Positions 1-5,077 of a stretch of DNA of 5,077 nt are shown piece by piece. How positions within the stretch are numbered: position 1 is the stretch's first letter; each line of letters opens with the position of its first letter. Below the pieces are notes generated by a model. It searched no databases, was not told the origin of the DNA, and saw nothing but the letters and a program-made list of their open reading frames with translations. The DNA is from Bryobacteraceae bacterium. Lineage in GTDB: Bacteria; Acidobacteriota; Terriglobia; Bryobacterales; Bryobacteraceae. The position numbers were made by a program, and so were the translations under genes. The stretch is taken from contig JASHSD010000576.1 of the NCBI GenBank assembly GCA_030036985.1, forward strand, positions 1-5,077, written 5' to 3'.

Positions 1-1659
1 GACAGCATCGCGCTGGCCACGGTGCTGCGGTCGAATCTGGTCGGGGTGGGCGATGAAGCGTTGCTCCGCGTGCGGCTACTCGCTAAGTCCCTGACCGGCG
101 GCCTCAACGTGCTCGGGCACGATGCCGCGAAGTTGACGGACTTCGACACGGAAGAGGCGCGGAAGATCGGCCGGTTCATCGAGAACCTGAAGCGCTGGCG
201 CGCCGCGCAGCCGGTGACGCCGATGGAAGCGCTGCTGGTGCGCGCACTGTGCGATTGCGGCTTTCAATGGGTTCCCGACAGCGTGACGGGCGCGAACATT
301 GAAAGCTTCCTGCATCTTGCGCGCACGCGCGGCGACGGCCGCGAGCTTAACGATTTTCTCCGCGAGATCGAGAGCCTGCAGACGGCGGTGAGCCTCGAAT
401 CGGATCTTGCGGACGCGGATCAGGGTGACGCCGTGCAGGTGATGACGGCGCATTCCGCGAAAGGGCTGGAATTTCCGGTGACGGTCATCGCCGCGATGGA
501 CAAGGGCACGCAGCGCAATTCGGCGCCGGTCACGTTCACGCCCGAATTCGGCCTCGGCCTTACCTGGAAGAATGCCGCAGGCAAACCCGGCAATAACGGC
601 CTCGACGACTCCTGGCAGTTGCGCAACTCCGCGCATCTGAAGGAACGCGAGAAGCGCGAAGGCAATCGGCTGCTCTACGTCGCCATGACGCGGGCGGAGG
701 AGCATCTGATTCTGTCTTATTCGCGTGGAAAAACGAGGCCGTCGAACTGGGCAAAGATCGTCGAAGGGGGTTTCGATCTGGATGGCCGCGCTCCGGCCGA
801 CGAACCGATGATCGAAAAGACGATCGAAAAAATCACCGCGCTCAACGGGGATTCATTCGAAGTTTCGGTTCGCGTAACGAACGCGGAGCCGCCGGCGCTG
901 CGCGCCGATGCGGCTGATCCAATGCACGAAAACGGGGTGCTCCGTGTTCCCCGCCCCGCCATCGAAGATCAGCACGATTCCGCCGTCAACGTGACTTCTC
1001 TGACTTTATTTGCGAATTGCCCGCGCAAATATTATCTGCAGCGATATGTCGGCTGGAACGGAGAATTGCGGGGACGATTCGATCCCGAGGATCTCGCCAT
1101 TGAAGTGGACGATGAAGCCGACGATGCTGAAAGCTTGAGCGCGGCGGATCTGGGATCGGCTGTTCACGAGATTCTCGCCGGGAAAATTGGCGACAATCCG
1201 GAGGAGGCTCAGCGCCTCGCGGACGTTTTCATTTTGAGCGAACTGGGCAAGCGGGCCGCTGCGGCCACGAGATCCGAACGCGAGTGGGATTTCATCGCGG
1301 ATATCGACGGCACGCTCGTCCGTGGAACCGTGGACCTGTGGTTCGAAGAGAACGGCGAGATTGTCGTGGTGGATTACAAGACCGATATGCGGCCGCGCCC
1401 GGAGGCATACGAGCCGCAACTCGCGCTCTATGCTCTGGCGATCGAACGGGCGTTGGGCAAGCGTCCCGCCGAGGCCTGGTTGTTTTTCCTGCGCTCAAAC
1501 AGCGCTGTCCGCGTTTCCGTCGACGATGCCGCCCTTCGCCGTGTCGAGGCGTTGCTGGCCAACCTGCTGCACGCTCAGGACACGCTCGCATTTGATTTAA
1601 ACGAGGGCGAACGTTGCCGCGGCTGCCGGTTCCATCGCAGTCTTTGTCCGGCGAATTAA
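1..1659 (+). CDS. AddA-like UvrD-family helicase with C-terminal PD-(D/E)XK nuclease (5' end outside window)
   Basis: This is the C-terminal 552 codons of an ATP-dependent helicase-nuclease that resects double-strand breaks for RecA loading (AddAB/RecBCD-type recombination). The frame is open from base 1, and the text before the first internal GTG (DSIALATVLRS) matches the AddA family, so the true start lies upstream. The UvrD C-terminal core is clear. Motif V (VQVMTAHSAKGLEFP) lies near 433-477, and motif VI (LLYVAMTRAEEHL) near 670-708 carries the arginine that senses ATP. The nuclease domain follows: a GxxxH-like histidine at 1165, Asp at 1333 (GTVDL), the DYK core at 1372-1380 and QxxxY at 1417-1431. 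Cysteines at 1018 (NCPRKYY), 1615, 1624 and 1645 (C-x2-C-x6-C) resemble the Fe-S staple of AddB/Cas4-type nucleases. A partner subunit probably lies upstream. The TAA stop touches a REP palindrome. The family is secure; the exact AddA assignment is an inference. Confidence 0.9.
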   Translation, partial: DSIALATVLRSNLVGVGDEALLRVRLLAKSLTGGLNVLGHDAAKLTDFDTEEARKIGRFIENLKRWRAAQPVTPMEALLVRALCDCGFQWVPDSVTGANIESFLHLARTRGDGRELNDFLREIESLQTAVSLESDLADADQGDAVQVMTAHSAKGLEFPVTVIAAMDKGTQRNSAPVTFTPEFGLGLTWKNAAGKPGNNGLDDSWQLRNSAHLKEREKREGNRLLYVAMTRAEEHLILSYSRGKTRPSNWAKIVEGGFDLDGRAPADEPMIEKTIEKITALNGDSFEVSVRVTNAEPPALRADAADPMHENGVLRVPRPAIEDQHDSAVNVTSLTLFANCPRKYYLQRYVGWNGELRGRFDPEDLAIEVDDEADDAESLSAADLGSAVHEILAGKIGDNPEEAQRLADVFILSELGKRAAAATRSEREWDFIADIDGTLVRGTVDLWFEENGEIVVVDYKTDMRPRPEAYEPQLALYALAIERALGKRPAEAWLFFLRSNSAVRVSVDDAALRRVEALLANLLHAQDTLAFDLNEGERCRGCRFHRSLCPAN

Positions 1660-1684
1660 TCGCTCCCTCGCGGTCGCGGCTCGG
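1658..1684. repeat. REP-like palindrome half, copy 1 (single unit)
   Basis: This 27-bp GC-rich unit with core CCCTCGCGGTCGCGGCTC is the exact reverse complement of 1893-1919. It also matches 1864-1888 in direct orientation over 25 bp (1665-1689) with one mismatch (G1683 versus C1882). It begins inside the TAA stop of the helicase-nuclease gene. I remember similar GAGCCGCGACCG-type repeats as dispersed intergenic elements in acidobacterial and planctomycete genomes, but copy number cannot be checked here. Such units between convergent genes can act as transcription-end or mRNA-stability hairpins. Confidence 0.8.
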
Positions 1685-1691
1685 AAAGCAA

Positions 1692-1865
1692 ACGATCACG
1701 CCACGCACAGAAAGAACGTGCGGCCGTAGCCCGCATCGCCCTTCATGCCCGCGTCGCGCGCGTCGTGCATCGTCACGTCCTTGAACCCGGCCCTGAAGAG
1801 CGCGTCGTGCACCACGGCGAAATCGTGACAGACCTGGCGCAGCGTGAAATCCTCGCGCCGCCACC
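1692..1865 (-). pseudogene. Duplicated 3' fragment of the methyltransferase gene (copy A)
   Basis: These 174 bp match 1925-2098 at 171 of 174 positions with no indel, in direct orientation and 233 bp apart. Read on the minus strand, the fragment encodes the last 55 residues of the methyltransferase (WRREDFTLRQ to FFLCVA) and keeps the same TGA stop (1696-1698). It lacks the SAM-binding half and any credible start. Because 233 is not a multiple of three, it is out of frame with the intact gene, which stops before it. The upstream edge (1864-1865) is fused directly to a REP palindrome half with a 2-nt overlap. The three differences, at 1729, 1735 and 1753, are all transitions at synonymous third positions. 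It is a gene remnant rather than an active gene, although it contains no stop or frameshift. Confidence 0.85.
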
Positions 1866-1919
1866 CTCGCGGTCGCGGCTCCGAAAGCGGTACCGAGCCG
1901 CGACCGCGAGGGAGCGATT
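1864..1919. repeat. REPIN-like inverted pair of REP units (copies 2 and 3)
   Basis: Two REP units face each other. CCCTCGCGGTCGCGGCTC at 1864-1881 is perfectly complementary to 1895-1912, giving an 18-bp GC-rich stem with a 13-nt loop (1882-1894). The right-hand unit extends to 1919 (GGGAGCGATT). The left-hand unit lacks the corresponding outer seven bases and instead joins the duplicated methyltransferase tail. Such a stem, just after the intact methyltransferase stop codon, is expected to form a strong hairpin in either transcript. I see no U-run, so it is not a canonical intrinsic terminator. No REP-associated tyrosine transposase is present in the window. Confidence 0.8.
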
Positions 1920-1924
1920 CGAAT

Positions 1925-2098
1925 ACGATCACGCCACGCACAGAAAGAACGTGCGGCCGTAACCCGCGTCGCCCTTCATGCCCGCATCGCGCGCGTCGTG
2001 CATCGTCACGTCCTTGAACCCGGCCCTGAAGAGCGCGTCGTGCACCACGGCGAAATCGTGACAGACCTGGCGCAGCGTGAAATCCTCGCGCCGCCACC
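1925..2098 (-). repeat. Direct repeat copy B, the tail of the intact methyltransferase gene
   Basis: This is the parental-looking copy of the 174-bp direct repeat, because it continues in frame into the complete methyltransferase gene. It covers residues 201-256, the stop and four bases beyond it. The partner copy is 1692-1865; the differences on this side are at 1962, 1968 and 1986. Confidence 0.88.
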
Positions 2099-2699
2099 GA
2101 TTCGCCGAAGCCTTGCCGACCGGATCGAAAGTGGTCACTTCATATTTGCCCGTCCGCGCCGCCTGATCGAACTCCGAGCGCATCACGCAGACGCTGTCCG
2201 CCTCCACAATCGAATCGAGATTATTCCAGTAAAGGACGTAGGCTTCCGCGCGGTTCAGATCGAACAGGAACGGCCCGCCCCGTTTGAGACGCCTGCGCAC
2301 GCAGCGGAAAGCCAGCTCCAGTCCGGCGCGGTCCGGGACATGGTTCAGACTTTCGTACACCGAATACGCCGCATCGAACCGGCGGTCCAGAGCGAAATCG
2401 CGCACATCGGCGACCGTGAACTCGACTCCGGGCGCGTTGAGGCGCGCAAACCGGATCATCTCTTCCGAGGCATCGATCCCCGCGACTTCATACCCGAGAC
2501 GGCGCACGATCTCGGTGAACTGACCCGTCCCGCAACAGACGTCCAGCACGGCGCCGCCCGCCGGCACACGCGAGAGAAGCAGCCGAGCGACCACCGGCGC
2601 CGCTTCCAGGCGATAATCGGCGCCCCAGAAGCGGTTGTAAATCCGCGCGAAGGGATCGTATTCCCGATTTCGCTCAATCTTCACCGCCGCGGGCCGCAT
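1929..2699 (-). CDS. Class I SAM-dependent methyltransferase
   Basis: This 256-residue cytoplasmic enzyme has a Rossmann-type S-adenosylmethionine fold and probably acts on a small molecule. Motif I (VLDVCCGTGQF, residues 51-61) is the SAM glycine loop. The acidic end of strand beta-2 is D76 in GIDAS, and D98 in VADVRDF fits the adenine-contact motif. The C-terminus (WRREDFTLRQV, AGFKDV, GRTFFLCVA) is typical of stand-alone Methyltransf_25-type proteins. The ATG at 2699 was chosen because the conserved text begins soon after (YDPFARIYNRFWG, residues 14-26). A GGAG lies only 2 nt before it, so ribosome binding may be poor. The gene is convergent with the helicase-nuclease gene and divergent from clpS. 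Its last 56 codons are duplicated downstream. The substrate cannot be told from the sequence. Confidence 0.9.
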   Translation of the reverse strand: MRPAAVKIERNREYDPFARIYNRFWGADYRLEAAPVVARLLLSRVPAGGAVLDVCCGTGQFTEIVRRLGYEVAGIDASEEMIRFARLNAPGVEFTVADVRDFALDRRFDAAYSVYESLNHVPDRAGLELAFRCVRRRLKRGGPFLFDLNRAEAYVLYWNNLDSIVEADSVCVMRSEFDQAARTGKYEVTTFDPVGKASANRWRREDFTLRQVCHDFAVVHDALFRAGFKDVTMHDARDAGMKGDAGYGRTFFLCVA

Positions 2700-2772
2700 G
2701 ACTCCAGTGTCTTATGGGCGGCCTCTGTGGGCGTCCGCGGGGCCTGGAATGGCATACTGGATCTATTCGCGC
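2700..2772. promoter_or_regulatory. Divergent gap expected to hold the methyltransferase and clpS promoters
   Basis: Both genes start outward from this 73-bp gap, so promoters for both should lie here or run into the coding ends. I see no convincing -35/-10 pair on either strand. CATACT at 2753-2758 is a weak -10-like hexamer for clpS. The call rests on gene layout rather than on a motif. The frame of clpS stays open across the gap, so part of it could be coding if an upstream start is used. Confidence 0.3.
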
Positions 2773-3111
2773 ATGAGCGTCAGCGGTCAAACCATCACCA
2801 GCCCGCGAACCGGCGCGACGGGCGAAGTGGCAAAGAGCCCGCTCTACCGTGTCGTTCTGCTCGACGACGACGACCACACCTACGACTACGTGATCGAGAT
2901 GCTGCAGAAGATCTTCATCTTCACGGCGGAGCAGGCGCTGCGGCACGCTCAGGAGGTGGACTCCATGGGGCGAACCGTGCTGATCACCTGCGAGTTGCCG
3001 GAAGCCGAATTCGCGCGTGACCAGGTTCACGGCTACGGGCGGGACTGGCGTTTGCCGCGATCGAAAGGGTCGATGTCCGCGGTGGTCGAGCCCGCGGGCG
3101 AATCGGCTTGA
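2773..3111 (+). CDS. clpS: ATP-dependent Clp protease adaptor ClpS, acidic-pocket variant
   Basis: ClpS binds proteins bearing destabilising N-terminal residues and delivers them to the ClpA (or ClpC) unfoldase for ClpP degradation. The 112-residue product has the whole fold after a short flexible arm: LYRVVLLDDDDHTYDYVIEML (residues 24-44; quoted here split as LYRVVLLDDDD and HTYDYVIEML), EVDSMGR (61-67) and AEFARDQVHGYGRD (78-91). The C-terminal SMSAVVEPA is an extension shared with acidobacterial and planctomycete-type ClpS as I recall it. Compared with E. coli, N34 of the NDD motif is Asp (D31), H66 is Asp (D63), and gatekeeper M40 is Tyr (Y37). The ATG at 2773 gives the usual length. ATGs at 2749 and 2698 are in frame, but the added residues look non-conserved and the latter overlaps the methyltransferase start. 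No strong Shine-Dalgarno supports any of them. Confidence 0.88.
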   Translation: MSVSGQTITSPRTGATGEVAKSPLYRVVLLDDDDHTYDYVIEMLQKIFIFTAEQALRHAQEVDSMGRTVLITCELPEAEFARDQVHGYGRDWRLPRSKGSMSAVVEPAGESA

Positions 3112-3151
3112 ATGGAACGGCCTCCCGCATCGGCTGCGTTACCATAGTACG

Positions 3152-4135
3152 GTGAAATTCTTTGCAGCCCTCGTGGCTTTTTCCGTATTCGCCGTTTTTG
3201 TACAGGCACAGACAATGCCAAGGGCGCAGACGCCCCTGGCTCCGTCCGTGGCCTCTCCCGCAGCTTCCGTTTCAGACCCGAACAAAGTGATCATAACGAT
3301 CGGGGACCAGAAAATTACCGCCGGGCAATACGAAGAACTGATCGCCGCTCTGCCCGCTCAGTATCAGGCGGCCGCGCGAGGCGCCGGTAAGCGGGCCTTC
3401 GCCGAACGAATTGTGGAGCTGAAGCTTCTCTCGCGGGAAGCGCAGAACCGCAAGATCGATGAAGAGCCGAAGGTGAAGGAGGAGATCGAGTTTCAGCGCG
3501 ACAATCTGCTGGCCCAGGCGATGTTCGAGAGCCTCCAGAGCAGCATCAAGGTTGACGATGCCGCGGTGGAAAAATACTACAACGAACACCAGAGCGAGTT
3601 TGAGGTTTTGAAGGCTCGCCACATCCTGATCCGCGTGAAGGGAGCGCCCATGCAGGCGGTGGCGGGCAAGCCGGAACTGACCGACGAGGAAGCGCTGGCG
3701 AAGGCGCAGGCGCTGCGCAAGCGCATCCTGGCGGGCGAGGATTTTGCCACCATCGCCAAGGCGGAATCTGACGATAAAGGCTCCGGCGCGCAGGGCGGCG
3801 AACTCGGCGAATTCCGCCGCGGCATGATGGTTCCGCCTTTCGAGCAGGCGGCATTCGCGGCCAAAGTGGGCGAGATCACGGAACCGGTAAAATCGCCGTT
3901 CGGATACCATCTGATCCTGGTCGAATCGCATATGGAGAAACCGCTTGCCGATGTGCGGGGCGATATCGAAAAGAAACTGCGGCCGGCGCTCGCCTCCCAG
4001 GAAGTCGCGGCGCTGCGCAAGAGCGCGAATATCACGCTGGATGAATCGTTCTTCGGGCCCGCTCCGGCACCCGCCACTCCGGCTTCGGCGATCCGGCCCG
4101 CGCCGGCCCCGACATCCACGGGCGCACCGAAGTAG
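3152..4135 (+). CDS. Secreted parvulin-type peptidyl-prolyl cis-trans isomerase (SurA/PpiC-like chaperone)
   Basis: This envelope foldase isomerises X-Pro bonds and probably chaperones exported proteins. The 327-residue product starts at GTG, immediately followed by a signal peptide (VKFFAALVAFSVFAVFVQA) with likely cleavage after VQA (residue 19). There is no lipobox cysteine, so a soluble periplasmic form is expected. A Pro/Ala-rich linker (about 21-43) leads to a SurA_N-like helical region (about 44-148). The rotamase domain (about 150-256) begins at ARHILI and includes the SGAQGGELGEF loop, MVPPFEQAAF and SPFGYHLILV. A short helix follows, then a Pro/Ala-rich tail (about 301-327). The frame is open back to 3017, but those codons overlap clpS in another frame and would bury the signal peptide. 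It lies 40 nt after clpS, with no clear Shine-Dalgarno. Family certain; clients unknown. Confidence 0.92.
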   Translation: MKFFAALVAFSVFAVFVQAQTMPRAQTPLAPSVASPAASVSDPNKVIITIGDQKITAGQYEELIAALPAQYQAAARGAGKRAFAERIVELKLLSREAQNRKIDEEPKVKEEIEFQRDNLLAQAMFESLQSSIKVDDAAVEKYYNEHQSEFEVLKARHILIRVKGAPMQAVAGKPELTDEEALAKAQALRKRILAGEDFATIAKAESDDKGSGAQGGELGEFRRGMMVPPFEQAAFAAKVGEITEPVKSPFGYHLILVESHMEKPLADVRGDIEKKLRPALASQEVAALRKSANITLDESFFGPAPAPATPASAIRPAPAPTSTGAPK

Positions 4136-4149
4136 GCCCGTCGGCCTTG

Positions 4150-4872
4150 ATGGCGCAGCTTTTTGCAGGCACGTCCGGCTTCTCGTATCCCGCGTGGAAG
4201 CCGGACTTCTATCCGAAAGAAGTTCCCTCCAAAAAATTTCTGGAATACTACGCGACGCGGCTGAACAGCGTCGAAGCGAATTACACGTTTCGGCGTCTTG
4301 CCCCGGCGGGCGTCCTGCAGGGTTGGCTGAATGCGACGCCCGCGGGCTTCCGCTTCGCCTGCAAGGCGCACCAGAACCTCACGCACATCATGAAAATGAA
4401 GGATGCGGAGAGCTTCACCGAGTTGTTCCTGAAGTCGCTGGAGCCGCTGCGGGCGGCGCGGCGGTTGGGCCCGGTTCTTTACCAGTTCGCGCCGACTTTC
4501 AAATGCGACCTGGAGCGTCTCGATGCGTATCTGCCGCTGCTTCCTTCCGACATTCGCTTTGCCTTCGAGTTTCGCAATGCGTCATGGCTCGTGGATTCGG
4601 TTTACGCGCGATTGGCGCAGCGAAATATCGCGTTGTGCCTGGCTGAATCCGACAAGCTGGAGGCGCCGAAGGTGATGACGGCGGACTTCGTGTATTTTCG
4701 CCTGCGCAAGGGCGATTATGCGGACGAGGCGCGGCGCGAAATCGCGGAGAACGTGCGGGAATTGCTTGAAGGCGGGCGCGATGTGTACGTTTACTTCAAA
4801 CATGAAGAAGATCCGCACGGGGCCATCTGGGCGGAAGAATTACTGAAGCAGTGCGCCGAGATCACAGGCTGA
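4150..4872 (+). CDS. DUF72 (YecE-like) family protein
   Basis: This 240-residue cytoplasmic protein belongs to the widespread DUF72 family, which has a TIM-barrel-like fold and no settled biochemical role. Recognisable blocks in order are GTSGFSYPAW (7-16), YP at 21-22, LNSVEANYTFRR (38-49), GFRFACKAHQNLTH (66-79), LGPVLYQFAPTF (106-117), FAFEFRNASW (137-146), VYFRLR (181-186) and VYVYFKHEEDPHGA (212-225). Length is usual for the family. The ATG at 4150 was chosen; a TTG directly before it (4147) would add one residue. It begins 14 nt after the isomerase stop and has no strong ribosome-binding site apart from AGTAGG overlapping that stop codon. This suggests co-transcription and perhaps translational coupling. 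Nothing in the sequence explains why it follows a periplasmic foldase. Confidence 0.9.
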   Translation: MAQLFAGTSGFSYPAWKPDFYPKEVPSKKFLEYYATRLNSVEANYTFRRLAPAGVLQGWLNATPAGFRFACKAHQNLTHIMKMKDAESFTELFLKSLEPLRAARRLGPVLYQFAPTFKCDLERLDAYLPLLPSDIRFAFEFRNASWLVDSVYARLAQRNIALCLAESDKLEAPKVMTADFVYFRLRKGDYADEARREIAENVRELLEGGRDVYVYFKHEEDPHGAIWAEELLKQCAEITG

Positions 4873-4881
4873 AGCTGTTCA

Positions 4882-4897
4882 AGCCGCGCACGCGGCT
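4882..4897. terminator. Small GC hairpin between convergent genes
   Basis: AGCCGCG and CGCGGCT form a 7-bp perfect inverted repeat around CA (in practice a 6-bp stem with a GCAC loop). It starts 9 nt after the DUF72 stop and overlaps the HNH gene stop. On the plus strand it is followed after 4 nt by a short GTTTTG run, so it may be a weak terminator for the clpS side. On the minus strand no U-run follows. The stem is short, so this is tentative. Confidence 0.35.
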
Positions 4898-5077
4898 ACC
4901 GTTTTGACCTCGATAAAAGGGCCCGCGCTTGTTCGATACTCAGCACGGATTCGGCATAATGGATTACCGCGTGGCAGTTCGGGCAGACCGGTCGCAGGTC
5001 TTTAACCGGATCGATCCGGTATTCCTCGCCAATCTCGGAAATCGGCACAAGATGATGAACGTGAATGAGACCTTCCA
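4896..5077 (-). CDS. HNH endonuclease, C-terminal fragment (5' end outside window)
   Basis: Reading the minus strand from 5075 gives 59 open codons ending at TAG (4898-4896). The peptide begins EGLIHVHHLVPISEIG, continues IDPVKDLRPVCPNCHAVIH and ends in a short helix, SIEQARALLSRSKR. The HVHH block, the DL.PVCPNCH block and the following IH are the core of a predicted HNH restriction-type endonuclease family (beta-beta-alpha-metal fold). The first His pair and the last His would bind the catalytic metal. The C-x2-C is half of a structural zinc site whose other half should lie upstream. The DNA target and any modification partner are not visible. It is convergent with the DUF72 gene, with 23 nt between the stops. 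Confidence 0.82.
   Translation of the reverse strand, partial: EGLIHVHHLVPISEIGEEYRIDPVKDLRPVCPNCHAVIHYAESVLSIEQARALLSRSKR

Noticed and set aside
1696..2097. 133-codon minus-strand open frame joining both tail copies through the REP spacer
   Set aside because: It reads copy B out of frame and only becomes methyltransferase-like in copy A. It is a by-product of the 233-bp offset with no ribosome-binding site or independent start.
1658..2098. CRISPR array or conventional insertion sequence
   Set aside because: There are only two long copies of a coding fragment and three palindromic units, with no regular spacers and no transposase gene. REP elements plus a duplicated gene end explain the pattern.
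1998..3020. 340-codon plus-strand open frame opposite the methyltransferase gene
   Set aside because: It is antisense to a clear methyltransferase with intact motifs, runs into clpS in another frame, and its product is Arg/His-rich with no recognisable family. Long open frames like this are common opposite GC-rich genes.
3017..3151. N-terminal extension of the isomerase gene to an upstream ATG
   Set aside because: The added text overlaps clpS in another frame, and a clean signal peptide begins exactly at GTG 3152.
3577..4386. 269-codon minus-strand open frame opposite the isomerase and DUF72 genes
   Set aside because: It spans two well-supported genes on the other strand and its low-complexity Arg/Ala/Ser-rich text shows no domain.
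4873..5077. Empty right-hand end of the window
   Set aside because: It is not empty: the minus strand carries the end of an HNH endonuclease whose start lies beyond the window edge.

Overview
The window is GC-rich, tightly packed bacterial chromosome with intact or near-intact genes on both strands. The gene content suggests a soil-type acidobacterium (Solibacter/Bryobacter-like). The reasons are an acidic 'DDDDH' type of ClpS, a GTG-started secreted parvulin, a DUF72 protein of the 'NYTFRR' subtype, and a GC-rich dispersed palindrome of a kind I remember from acidobacterial and planctomycete genomes. This placement rests on family resemblance and memory, not on a search.

Layout from left to right. 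Positions 1-1659 (+) hold the C-terminal part of an AddA-like helicase-nuclease for double-strand-break repair, cut by the window edge. Positions 1660-1928 are a non-coding, repeat-built stretch. It contains three copies of a GC-rich REP-like palindrome half and a 174-bp near-perfect duplicate of the 3' end of the next gene. Positions 1929-2699 (-) encode a class I SAM-dependent methyltransferase, convergent with the helicase gene. A short divergent gap leads to clpS (2773-3111, +), the adaptor that feeds N-degron substrates to ClpAP. Next come a secreted SurA/PpiC-type peptidyl-prolyl isomerase (3152-4135, +) and, 14 nt later, a DUF72 (YecE-like) protein (4150-4872, +). These three plus-strand genes could form one transcription unit. 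A convergent HNH endonuclease gene (4896-5077, -) enters from the right edge, and only its last 59 codons are visible.

The genes have no obvious shared pathway; DNA break repair, protein quality control in cytoplasm and envelope, and an HNH nuclease simply sit together. I see no complete new defence or biosynthetic system. The most interesting part is 1658-2098. There the tail of the methyltransferase gene was duplicated together with a REPIN-like inverted pair of REP sequences. The duplicate tail is now bracketed by 27-bp perfect inverted repeats, and it differs from the functional copy only at three synonymous third codon positions.
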